Assembly (NCBI GenBank): GCA_965371785.1
Contig: CBDUZS010000017.1
Location: 1 to 44,315 of the forward strand
From: CBDUZS01 sp965371785
Lineage (GTDB): Bacteria; Fermentibacterota; Fermentibacteria; Fermentibacterales; JCC-6
Direction of reading: 5' to 3'
Length of the DNA: 44,315 nucleotides
Numbering within the stretch: the first letter of the stretch is position 1; the number at the start of each line of letters is the position of its first letter. This document shows positions 9,209-15,555 of this stretch, piece by piece. The position numbers and the translations under genes are program-made. The notes beneath the pieces were generated by a model that had not been told where the DNA came from, did no database searches, and saw only the letters and a list, made by a program, of their open reading frames with translations.

Positions 9209-10041
9209 CTCAGGTTCCCCTCGATCCATTCCCTCAGCACCAGCCAGATGTCAGATATGTATAACCGTGAATCCTCGATCTCGAGGCTGACTCTCGAAAT
9301 GGCTCCGTCCTCCCTGGCAACGATGGCAGAGATGGAGATGACGTGAGAGCTGTCCTGGTAAGCCAGGTTCAGGCTCATGGCCGTAGGCTGTACCGTTGTA
9401 ATGGCTTCTCTGATTCTGTCCCATCCCGCAACGTAACGTCCGAGAGGGAGCAGAGAGACGAAACCGATGAGGTTTCCTGAAACGAGTACCGAGAGATCGT
9501 ATCCATCCGCTACGACCAGATGCAAAGCGCTGTCGGTAATCATGGATGAGGACTCCTCCAGTTCGAGCCACTGGCGTATCACAATCGAGGGAGCCGTTCC
9601 CAGGTAGACACAGATCCAGCCGTCCCGTTCGGCGACCGAACCGCGAATCCGGCCGTTGGCGGTCACGAAATCGATTCTCGATTCGAGGGTGTCGGGATGG
9701 ATGTCGAGGATGGCTACAGCGTTGTTCACCGCGAGTGTTCTATCTGCTGCTTTCGAAAGAATCATCAGCTGGGGCGCCAACGAAGTGATGTCAATTGAAA
9801 CGACAGATATTCCCAGAGGTCCTTCATCGAGAAGGCTTGCCGCGAGAGCGGCATGAGGATAATCCTCGACGAGGAATGCGATCAGGTCACTGCCAAGCTC
9901 CGGTTCGACGTGTATATGCAGCATGTAAGTACCGGGAACCATCTTCAGTTCGTCCTCGATTCCCTGTGAACCGCCGCATGATTGCAGAACCAACGCGGTC
10001 ACCAGTGCGAACGCTGATAAAGCAGTAAAATGTCTACACAT
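9205..10041 (-). CDS. putative lipoprotein of an ABC transporter operon
   Basis: The function is not recognised. The N-terminus is a lipoprotein signal: a hydrophobic stretch (about 6-20) ending in LQSC, with C22 as the probable lipidated residue, then a GGSQ linker. The remaining 250 or so residues show alternating beta-strand-like and helical segments without a motif I can name. A weakly repeated pattern of hydrophobic strands suggests a two-lobed periplasmic fold. Its stop overlaps the ATPase start, so it is the first gene of a lipoprotein - ATPase - permease operon and could be the partner or substrate-binding component (inference). It is divergent from the tRNA/tuf cluster across a 144-nt gap that must hold both promoters. 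Confidence 0.72.
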   Translation of the reverse strand: MCRHFTALSAFALVTALVLQSCGGSQGIEDELKMVPGTYMLHIHVEPELGSDLIAFLVEDYPHAALAASLLDEGPLGISVVSIDITSLAPQLMILSKAADRTLAVNNAVAILDIHPDTLESRIDFVTANGRIRGSVAERDGWICVYLGTAPSIVIRQWLELEESSSMITDSALHLVVADGYDLSVLVSGNLIGFVSLLPLGRYVAGWDRIREAITTVQPTAMSLNLAYQDSSHVISISAIVAREDGAISRVSLEIEDSRLYISDIWLVLREWIEGNLR

Positions 10042-10142
10042 TCCCGGTGGTTTTCCTTCCTTTGCGTAGTGTTATTGCTCGATGTAGGTTAAGGCTCATC
10101 TCCAGCATCGTCAACACGGCGATTTCCGTTGAAAACAATATC

Positions 10143-10171
10143 TTGACGAGAGACCGCTTGAATACTATTTT
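10143..10171 (+). promoter_or_regulatory. probable sigma-70-type promoter of the tRNA-tuf cluster
   Basis: The sequence has TTGACG (10143-10148), a 17-nt spacer and TATTTT (10166-10171), about 15 nt before the first tRNA. An alternative -10, TACTAT at 10163, would give a 14-nt spacer. It lies in the divergent 10042-10185 gap, the natural place for a strong promoter for the stable RNA and ribosomal genes. No AT-rich UP element is obvious, although GAAAACAATATC (10131-10142) is the most A/T-rich stretch just upstream. Confidence 0.5.
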
Positions 10172-10185
10172 CGCGAGTCGTCTAG

Positions 10186-10261
10186 GCTGGCGTAGCTCAA
10201 TTGGCAGAGCAGCTGATTTGTAATCAGCAGGTTGCGGGTTCAAGTCCCATCGCCAGCTCCA
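10186..10261 (+). tRNA. tRNA-Thr (anticodon TGT)
   Basis: A 76-nt cloverleaf with acceptor GCTGGCG/CGCCAGC, D arm GCTC...GAGC, anticodon stem GCTGA/TCAGC with loop TTTGTAA, T loop TTCAAGT and encoded CCA. The T stem (GCGGG/CCCAT) has a G-U pair and one C-A mismatch, so it is weaker than in its neighbours. It is the first of four clustered tRNAs upstream of tuf, at the position of E. coli thrU. Confidence 0.93.
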
Positions 10262-10287
10262 GAAACGAAGACATTTTTAATAAATAA

Positions 10288-10373
10288 GGCGAGGTTCCCG
10301 AGTGGTCAAAGGGGGCAGACTGTAAATCTGTTGGCGGACGCCTTCGGTGGTTCGAATCCACCCCTCGCCACCA
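10288..10373 (+). tRNA. tRNA-Tyr (anticodon GTA)
   Basis: An 86-nt class II tRNA with acceptor GGCGAGG/CCTCGCC, anticodon stem CAGA/TCTG with loop containing GTA, long variable arm (TTGGCGGACGCCTTC), T stem GGTGG/CCACC and encoded CCA. The long variable arm and GTA anticodon identify it as tyrosine. The position corresponds to E. coli tyrU. Confidence 0.95.
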
Positions 10374-10458
10374 GGAATTGAGCCGGTTCGATGAATCGGA
10401 TAGCAGGTCGGACGGAGTAATACGTCAGCCTTAATTATTACCGTCCGGGCTGAGTTGA

Positions 10459-10534
10459 GCGGGAGTAGCTCAGCTGGCAGAGCATCAGCCTTCCAAGCTG
10501 AGGGTCGCGGGTTCGACCCCCGTCTCCCGCTCCA
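10459..10534 (+). tRNA. tRNA-Gly (anticodon TCC)
   Basis: A 76-nt cloverleaf with acceptor GCGGGAG/CTCCCGC, anticodon stem TCAGC/GCTGA, loop CTTCCAA, T stem GCGGG/CCCGT, discriminator T and encoded CCA. The TCC anticodon reads GGA/GGG. It corresponds to E. coli glyT in the same tRNA order. Confidence 0.95.
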
Positions 10535-10624
10535 CTCCCTCCTCTGCGGGAGACATGCAGGGGAGTGGAGCGGGGCAAACTGCTGACGCCTTTTGCTCCG
10601 ACAGGATTGCACGAGGTCTGATAG

Positions 10625-10700
<76 letters not shown>

Positions 10701-10821
10701 GACGGGTGTACGCTCTTGCAGGAAATGGTGTCGATGAATCAGGGGTAGTCGTTGAAAATTTAGGGTAATTTGTTCTGAAAGAAGTTTGCCGGAGAAACGT
10801 GAATCATGGGAGGTAACTGAC

Positions 10822-12018
10822 ATGGCAAAGGAGAAGTTTGAAAGGACCAAACCCCACGTCAACGTGGGAACCATTGGTCACATCGATCACGGTAAGACGA
10901 CTCTTACCGCAGCGATCACCAAATGCCTGGCTACGCAGAACGACAAGACCAAGTTCGTAGAGTTTGATCAGATCGATAACGCTCCGGAGGAAAAGGCGCG
11001 CGGTATTACCATCGCGACTTCTCACCAGGAGTATGAGACTGAGAACAGACACTACGCGCACGTGGATTGCCCCGGTCATGCGGATTACATCAAGAACATG
11101 ATAACCGGTGCAGCCCAGATGGACGGAGCCATTCTCGTTATCGGCGCAGATGACGGAGTGATGTCCCAGTCTAAGGAGCACGTTCTTCTTGCAAGGCAGG
11201 TGAATGTTCCAAAGATGGTCGTCTTCCTGAACAAATGTGACATGGTCGACGACGAGGAGCTCATCGATCTCGTGGAGATGGAAGTCCAGGAGCTTCTCGA
11301 GAAGTACGATTACGAATCCGATTCACCGATCATTCGGGGAAGCGCACTGCTCGCCATGAACTCCAGCGGCCTTCCGGATGACGACGACTGCAAATGCATC
11401 TACGAACTCATGGATGCTGTGGATTCATGGATTCCCACTCCCAAGCGCGATGTGGACATGCCTTTCCTCATGCCTGTAGAAGATGTCTTCTCGATTCCCG
11501 GCCGCGGTACAGTGGGTACCGGCAGAATCGAGCGGGGAGTGGTTCACACCGGTGACAAGGTGGACATCGTGGGCATCAGAGAGACCCGCGGCACGGTCTG
11601 CACAGGTGTCGAGATGTTCCGCAAGATCCTCGACGAGGGAATGGCCGGCGACAACGTCGGACTGCTTCTTCGCGGAGTGGACAAGGATGACCTCGATAGG
11701 GGAATGGTGATCGCCAAGCCAGGGAGCGTTACTCCACACACCAAGTTCGAGGGTGAAGTCTACGTGCTCACAGGCAAGGAAGGCGGAAGGCACAAGCCCT
11801 TCTTCCCGGGATACCGTCCGCAGTTCTATTTCCGTACAACCGATGTTACCGGAACGATCACTCTTCCTGAAGGTGTCGAGATGGTCATGCCGGGAGACAA
11901 CATCAAGATGAATGTCGAACTCATTACTCCCATCGCGATGGAAGATGGGCTCCGGTTCGCCATTCGTGAGGGTGGCAGAACCGTTGGTGCGGGTGTTGTC
12001 GGCAAGATACTGAAGTAG
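10822..12018 (+). CDS. tuf: translation elongation factor EF-Tu
   Basis: This GTPase delivers aminoacyl-tRNA to the ribosomal A site. At 398 aa it has all G motifs: GHIDHGKTT (19-27), DCPGH (82-86, catalytic H86) and NKCD (137-140), followed by both beta-barrel domains to the C-terminal VVGKILK. The start is the ATG at 10822, preceded by GGGAGG at 10808-10813. An in-frame ATG 12 codons upstream lacks family support. The segment after the G3 region reads DGVMSQS instead of the usual DGPMPQT. This is the only tuf in the window, since none follows fusA. Its site behind the four tRNAs corresponds to tufB of proteobacteria. Confidence 0.97.
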   Translation: MAKEKFERTKPHVNVGTIGHIDHGKTTLTAAITKCLATQNDKTKFVEFDQIDNAPEEKARGITIATSHQEYETENRHYAHVDCPGHADYIKNMITGAAQMDGAILVIGADDGVMSQSKEHVLLARQVNVPKMVVFLNKCDMVDDEELIDLVEMEVQELLEKYDYESDSPIIRGSALLAMNSSGLPDDDDCKCIYELMDAVDSWIPTPKRDVDMPFLMPVEDVFSIPGRGTVGTGRIERGVVHTGDKVDIVGIRETRGTVCTGVEMFRKILDEGMAGDNVGLLLRGVDKDDLDRGMVIAKPGSVTPHTKFEGEVYVLTGKEGGRHKPFFPGYRPQFYFRTTDVTGTITLPEGVEMVMPGDNIKMNVELITPIAMEDGLRFAIREGGRTVGAGVVGKILK

Positions 12019-12032
12019 CCGGTGAGACTGAA

Positions 12033-12182
12033 GTGAGAACCATTATTACTCTTGCTTGCACTGAGTGTAAGAGACGGAACTACTCGACCACGAAGAACAA
12101 GCGCACGCAACCTGATAGAATGGAGCAGAAGAAGTACTGCAGGTTCTGCAGGAAACATACGCTTCATAGAGAGACCAAGTAA
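12033..12182 (+). CDS. rpmG: 50S ribosomal protein L33, zinc-binding form
   Basis: A 49-residue large-subunit protein near the E site. The GTG start gives MRTIITLACTECK; C9-x2-C12 and C36-x2-C39 form a zinc ribbon (the C+ type). The basic middle (NYSTTKNKR) matches the family. It starts 14 nt after tuf and is followed by tRNA-Trp, the common tuf-rpmG-trnW-secE-nusG order. The ribosome site is weak (GGTGAG). Confidence 0.95.
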   Translation: MRTIITLACTECKRRNYSTTKNKRTQPDRMEQKKYCRFCRKHTLHRETK

Positions 12183-12196
12183 CGTTCAGAGACCGC

Positions 12197-12272
12197 AGGG
12201 CAGTAGCACAATTGGCAGTGCACCGGACTCCAAATCCGGCGGTTGAGGGTTCAAGTCCTTCCTGCCCTGCCA
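12197..12272 (+). tRNA. tRNA-Trp (anticodon CCA)
   Basis: A 76-nt cloverleaf with acceptor AGGGCAG/CTGCCCT, D arm GCAC...GTGC, anticodon stem CCGGA/TCCGG, loop CTCCAAA, T stem GAGGG/CCTTC, discriminator G and encoded CCA end. It lies between rpmG and secE, a placement conserved in many phyla, and is probably cut out of the polycistronic transcript. Confidence 0.96.
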
Positions 12273-12297
12273 TCTCCAAGTCTTGAGAGGAAGACCG

Positions 12298-12540
12298 ATG
12301 GCGGCAAAAGCAGCGGCGGCAGAAGGCTTGTTCATCATCCGCTGGATCAAGTCAGGGATTGAGTTCATCGGTGAAGTCAAGGCGGAGCTCATAAAGGTTG
12401 CATGGCCAACGAGGGATGAAGTTGTTGCCTCGACCTGGGTTGTGCTTGCAGCTGTTCTGGTGGTCGCGGTCTGGATTTTTACCGCAGACAAGATTGCTTC
12501 TGTAATGATGTCCGTACTCATGGGTATCTTCAGCTCGTAG
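12298..12540 (+). CDS. secE: preprotein translocase subunit SecE
   Basis: A small subunit of the SecYEG channel in the inner membrane that clamps SecY. The 80-aa product has an amphipathic helix, the hallmark ELIKVAWPTRDEV (30-42), and one long membrane helix (about 45-62) followed by a hydrophobic tail. The ATG at 12298 is preferred over one five codons upstream because GAGAGG sits 7 nt before it. It lies between tRNA-Trp and nusG in the conserved order; its partner secY is at 36.4 kb. Confidence 0.95.
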   Translation: MAAKAAAAEGLFIIRWIKSGIEFIGEVKAELIKVAWPTRDEVVASTWVVLAAVLVVAVWIFTADKIASVMMSVLMGIFSS

Positions 12541-12561
12541 ATAGAGAGATCGGAAAGAAAT

Positions 12562-13236
12562 ATGACGTTATTCACAGGGGATCAGGAATCTTCTAAAGAA
12601 CCTGACATCATCTCTGAGGAAGAACCGGTGGAGGACTCCTCGACCGAGGAGGAAGCCTCCTCCGATACGGATGCAGAGAGTCCTGAAGAGGAAGAGACCG
12701 GTAAATCGAACCAGAAGTGGTACGTGGTTCATTCATTTTCGGGCTATGAGCTTCGCGTAAAGAAATTCCTCGAAGGACCTCTCAACAGGAAATACCCCGA
12801 GAGGGTGGGAGATATTCTCATCCCCACTGAAGAGATTACTCAGGTAAGGAATGGGAAACGCTCTACAAGGGAGAAGAAGCTCTATCCGGGATACGTCTTC
12901 GTCCAGTTCGACCTGACGGACGAGATAGTTATGGACGTTAGAGCAATGAGCAACGTCAGTGGATTTCCACCCATGAACAAGAGATACCCGGTACCACTCA
13001 GCAAGGATGAGATGGGCCGGATTCTCGGCTCTTCCGAAGATCAGAAGAAGACAAGAACTGTGAGAGTTCCATTCAACACCGGACAGACCGTCCGCGTGAC
13101 GGATGGACCTTTCAAGAATTTCACCGGGGTTGTCGAATCGATCAATCCCGAACGGGGCCGAGTGAAGGTTATCTTCACGATTTTCGGCCGCAAAGCGCCT
13201 GTAGAGATAGACTTCTCTCAGGTACGACTGGTCTGA
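12562..13236 (+). CDS. nusG: transcription termination/antitermination factor NusG
   Basis: NusG binds the clamp of RNA polymerase, suppresses pausing and couples it to Rho or the ribosome. The NGN domain starts at WYVVHSFSGYE (about residue 53) and contains YPGYVFVQFDL. The C-terminal KOW domain (about 168-224) contains VRVTDGPFKNFTGVV. The protein is 224 aa against about 175-190 for the usual form, because an N-terminal tail of about 52 residues precedes the NGN domain. That tail has some 19 Asp/Glu residues and is probably disordered. It starts 21 nt after secE. Confidence 0.96.
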   Translation: MTLFTGDQESSKEPDIISEEEPVEDSSTEEEASSDTDAESPEEEETGKSNQKWYVVHSFSGYELRVKKFLEGPLNRKYPERVGDILIPTEEITQVRNGKRSTREKKLYPGYVFVQFDLTDEIVMDVRAMSNVSGFPPMNKRYPVPLSKDEMGRILGSSEDQKKTRTVRVPFNTGQTVRVTDGPFKNFTGVVESINPERGRVKVIFTIFGRKAPVEIDFSQVRLV

Positions 13237-13262
13237 CGGGTACACTCCGTCGGATCGCCTGA

Positions 13263-13317
13263 CCTGGAGATTCAGATCTCCGGGATTGACTGCTGCCACC
13301 AGTAACGGGGAGGTGGC
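13263..13317 (+). promoter_or_regulatory. structured nusG-rplK spacer, candidate L11-operon leader
   Basis: The 104-nt gap between nusG and rplK holds two hairpins. The first pairs 13263-13271 with 13276-13284 (CCTGGAGAT/ATCTCCGGG, TCAG loop, one G-U). The second pairs GCCACC (13295-13300) with GGTGGC (13312-13317). In other bacteria, free L1 binds the leader in front of rplK and represses L11/L1 translation. I see the structure, but I cannot confirm an L1-binding motif. Confidence 0.4.
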
Positions 13318-13340
13318 CGCGGAAGCGAAAGGAGTTGCCC

Positions 13341-13766
13341 ATGGCCAAGAAGATCTTGGGCATGGTAAAGCTTCAGCTGCCTGCAGGACAGGCAACCCCG
13401 GCGCCACCAGTTGGTCCCGCACTAGGACAGTACGGGCTCAACCTCGCGGGGTTCTGTAAGGACTTTAATGCCCGGACCCAGGGGCAGGAAGGTCTGATAA
13501 TACCTGCTGTAGTCACTGTCTACAAAGACAGAAGCTTTACGTTTGTGCTCAAATCCCCGCCTGCAGCAGTCCTTCTGAAAAGGGCTGCCGGGCTGGCAAA
13601 AGGATCTCCTGAACCCAACCGTGAAAAGGTTGGAACGGTTACTGTTGAGCAGTGCCGGGAGATCGCGAAATTGAAGATCAAGGATCTGAATGCTGCTTCT
13701 GAGGACGCTGCAATCCGGATGATTGCCGGTACGGCCAGGAGCATGGGTCTGGAGGTGGTCGGTTAG
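13341..13766 (+). CDS. rplK: 50S ribosomal protein L11
   Basis: A component of the GTPase-associated centre (stalk base) that contacts 23S rRNA and translation factors. The 141-aa product has the proline-rich linker PAGQATPAPPVGPALGQ, the FCKDFNART segment and the RNA-binding C-terminal part ending GTARSMGLEV. The ATG at 13341 is favoured by GGAG at 13331-13334. It begins the rplKAJL group, one base before rplA. Confidence 0.97.
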   Translation: MAKKILGMVKLQLPAGQATPAPPVGPALGQYGLNLAGFCKDFNARTQGQEGLIIPAVVTVYKDRSFTFVLKSPPAAVLLKRAAGLAKGSPEPNREKVGTVTVEQCREIAKLKIKDLNAASEDAAIRMIAGTARSMGLEVVG

Positions 13767-13767
13767 C

Positions 13768-14472
13768 ATGGCAAAGGCCAGCAAGAGGTATGCTCTGGCG
13801 AAGAGCGATATCGACCGCACCTGTCAGTATTCGCTGGACGAAACGGTGACACTTGTCAGGAAGCATGCTACCGCCGGTTTCGATGAGACCGTAGAGGTTG
13901 CTGTTTCGCTCGGTGTCGACCCCAAGTACTCAGATCAGATGGTTCGAGGAACATGCATGCTTCCACATGGAACCGGCAGAAAGGTCACGGTCCTCGTGTT
14001 CGCCAGGGGCGACAAAGCAGAGGAGGCCGTTTCGGCAGGAGCGGATCACGTGGGAGATGAAGAATTTGCCGAGAAGATAAAGGAAGGCTGGCTCGAATTC
14101 GATGTCGTCATAGCAACACCCGACATGATGGGTGTCGTCGGAAAACTCGGAAGGATTCTCGGTCCGAGGGGACTGATGCCCAATCCGAAGATAGGAACGG
14201 TTACGATGGACGTCACCACTGCAGTCAGCGAAGCGAAGGCCGGTAAGATCAGCTTCAGAGTTGACAAGACCGGAAACCTTCACGTTCCCATCGGCAAGGC
14301 GAGTTTCGAGCAGAAAGCATTGAGCGAGAACGTCCTGGCCTTTCTGGACAAGGTGATCCAACTCAGGCCCAGCTCTGCGAAAGGGCGTTACCTGAAGAGT
14401 ATATCGATGTCATCCACCATGGGTCCTGGTATCCGGGTAGACGTCAGCGATATCAGAACTCTTTTACGTTAG
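13768..14472 (+). CDS. rplA: 50S ribosomal protein L1
   Basis: It forms the mobile L1 stalk that guides E-site tRNA and is often the translational repressor of its own operon. The 234-aa product contains the canonical GRILGPRGLMPNPK and GTVTMDV segments. The start MAKASKRY fits the family and lies one base after the rplK stop, consistent with translational coupling. Length and both L1 domains look complete. Confidence 0.97.
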   Translation: MAKASKRYALAKSDIDRTCQYSLDETVTLVRKHATAGFDETVEVAVSLGVDPKYSDQMVRGTCMLPHGTGRKVTVLVFARGDKAEEAVSAGADHVGDEEFAEKIKEGWLEFDVVIATPDMMGVVGKLGRILGPRGLMPNPKIGTVTMDVTTAVSEAKAGKISFRVDKTGNLHVPIGKASFEQKALSENVLAFLDKVIQLRPSSAKGRYLKSISMSSTMGPGIRVDVSDIRTLLR

Positions 14473-14481
14473 GGGGTAGAG

Positions 14482-15015
14482 ATGGGCGTTACCAGACAGA
14501 AAAAGGAAGCGATCGTCGCCACCCTCGTGAACGATATGAGTGGTTCCGGTTCGATTGTGCTTGCCGACGTCACGGGGATCAACGTCGCGGAGATGACCGA
14601 ACTCCGGACTAATTTCAGGGAAGCTGGTGTTTCCTTCACAATCGTAAAGAACACACTTCTCAAGAGAGTATTCGATTCCGTCGACGTGAGTAAGGATGAG
14701 CCCGTGTACGCGCTCACGCAGGGACCGACTGCCATTGCTTTCGGTAAAGATGAGGTCGTTCCCGTAAGGATCCTGAAGAAGTTTGCCATGGATCACAAAG
14801 GGCGCCCCTCGATCAAGGGCGGGTTCGTGTCTGGAGAGAGTCTCAGCATGGAACAGATGCTGGACCTCGCCGACATGCCCGGACGCGATGAGCTTCTGGC
14901 AAAGCTCCTTGGCTCGATGAATGCTCCGCTGCAGGGGTTCGTCTCCGTAAGCAGCGGTTTGATAAGAAAGCTCCTGTACGCGCTCAATGCGATTCGGGAG
15001 AACAAAGAGAAGTAA
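14482..15015 (+). CDS. rplJ: 50S ribosomal protein L10
   Basis: L10 anchors the L7/L12 dimers at the stalk base. The 177-aa product begins MGVTRQKKEAIVATLV, carries the FTIVKNTLLKRV strand typical of the rRNA-binding domain, and ends in a helical L12-binding tail (KLLYALNAIRENKEK). Only 9 nt separate it from rplA, so the long L10-L12 autoregulatory leader of E. coli does not fit here. Confidence 0.96.
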   Translation: MGVTRQKKEAIVATLVNDMSGSGSIVLADVTGINVAEMTELRTNFREAGVSFTIVKNTLLKRVFDSVDVSKDEPVYALTQGPTAIAFGKDEVVPVRILKKFAMDHKGRPSIKGGFVSGESLSMEQMLDLADMPGRDELLAKLLGSMNAPLQGFVSVSSGLIRKLLYALNAIRENKEK

Positions 15016-15066
15016 ACTGGGGTTGAGATGGCGGACCCTCACAGGACGTCGTGATGGAGGATGAAA

Positions 15067-15450
15067 ATGAGTGAAGACAAGAAGGCCTCGGTAATCGAGA
15101 CCATATCCGGTATGACCGTTCTCGAGCTCGCAGAGCTTGTCAAGGAAATGGAGGACAAGTTCGGTGTATCTGCTGCCGCTCCCGCAGTTGCTGTAGCAGT
15201 GCCTGAAGCAGGAAGCGCCGGTGGAGCCGCTGAAGAGAAATCCGAGTTCGATGTAGTTCTCGAGAGCTTTGGAGCCAAGAAGATACAGGTCATCAAGGTC
15301 GTGCGTGAGATAACCAGCCTCGGTCTCAAGGAAGCCAAGGAACTGGTAGACAACGCACCATCAAAGATCAGAGAAGGTATTGACAAGGCCGAAGCCGAAG
15401 AGATCAAAGACCAGCTCGAAGAGGCCGGCGCCACTGTCAACCTCAAGTAG
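15067..15450 (+). CDS. rplL: 50S ribosomal protein L7/L12
   Basis: The flexible stalk protein that recruits and stimulates EF-Tu, EF-G, IF2 and RF3. The 127-aa product has an N-terminal dimer/L10-binding domain (about 1-33), an Ala/Gly-rich hinge (about 35-57) and the C-terminal domain with the conserved GLKEAKELVDNAP helix. The ATG at 15067 is preferred: GGAGG ends six bases upstream, whereas the ATG at 15061 would directly abut it. Confidence 0.97.
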   Translation: MSEDKKASVIETISGMTVLELAELVKEMEDKFGVSAAAPAVAVAVPEAGSAGGAAEEKSEFDVVLESFGAKKIQVIKVVREITSLGLKEAKELVDNAPSKIREGIDKAEAEEIKDQLEEAGATVNLK

Positions 15451-15471
15451 CCGGTTGAATCCGGTAATTAT

Positions 15472-15505
15472 GCGGCGGACGGTGCCCTCGAGCTCAATCC
15501 GCCGC
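15472..15505 (+). promoter_or_regulatory. rplL-rpoB intergenic hairpin, candidate attenuator/processing site
   Basis: A perfect 8-bp stem, GCGGCGGA (15472-15479) with TCCGCCGC (15498-15505), has an 18-nt loop and lies in the 105-nt gap between rplL and rpoB. A smaller CCGG...CCGG hairpin precedes it. No strong U-run follows, so it would at most be a leaky terminator or an RNase III-type processing site. E. coli carries both of those in this same gap, which is the basis for the suggestion. Confidence 0.5.
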
Positions 15506-15555
15506 CTGTGCCCTTCAGTGTCGTCTTATCTCCCAGCAGGTGTGAGGAGTGGCCA

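Noticed and set aside
10750..10790. Separate tuf promoter (TTGAAA near 10750)
   Set aside because: No -10 box lies at a usable spacing; TAATTT is too close to TTGAAA, so transcription from the tRNA promoter is more likely.
15508..15555. N-terminal extension of rpoB from an upstream GTG
   Set aside because: The 16 extra residues do not resemble beta, the reading passes through the intergenic hairpin region, and GAGGAG points to GTG 15556.
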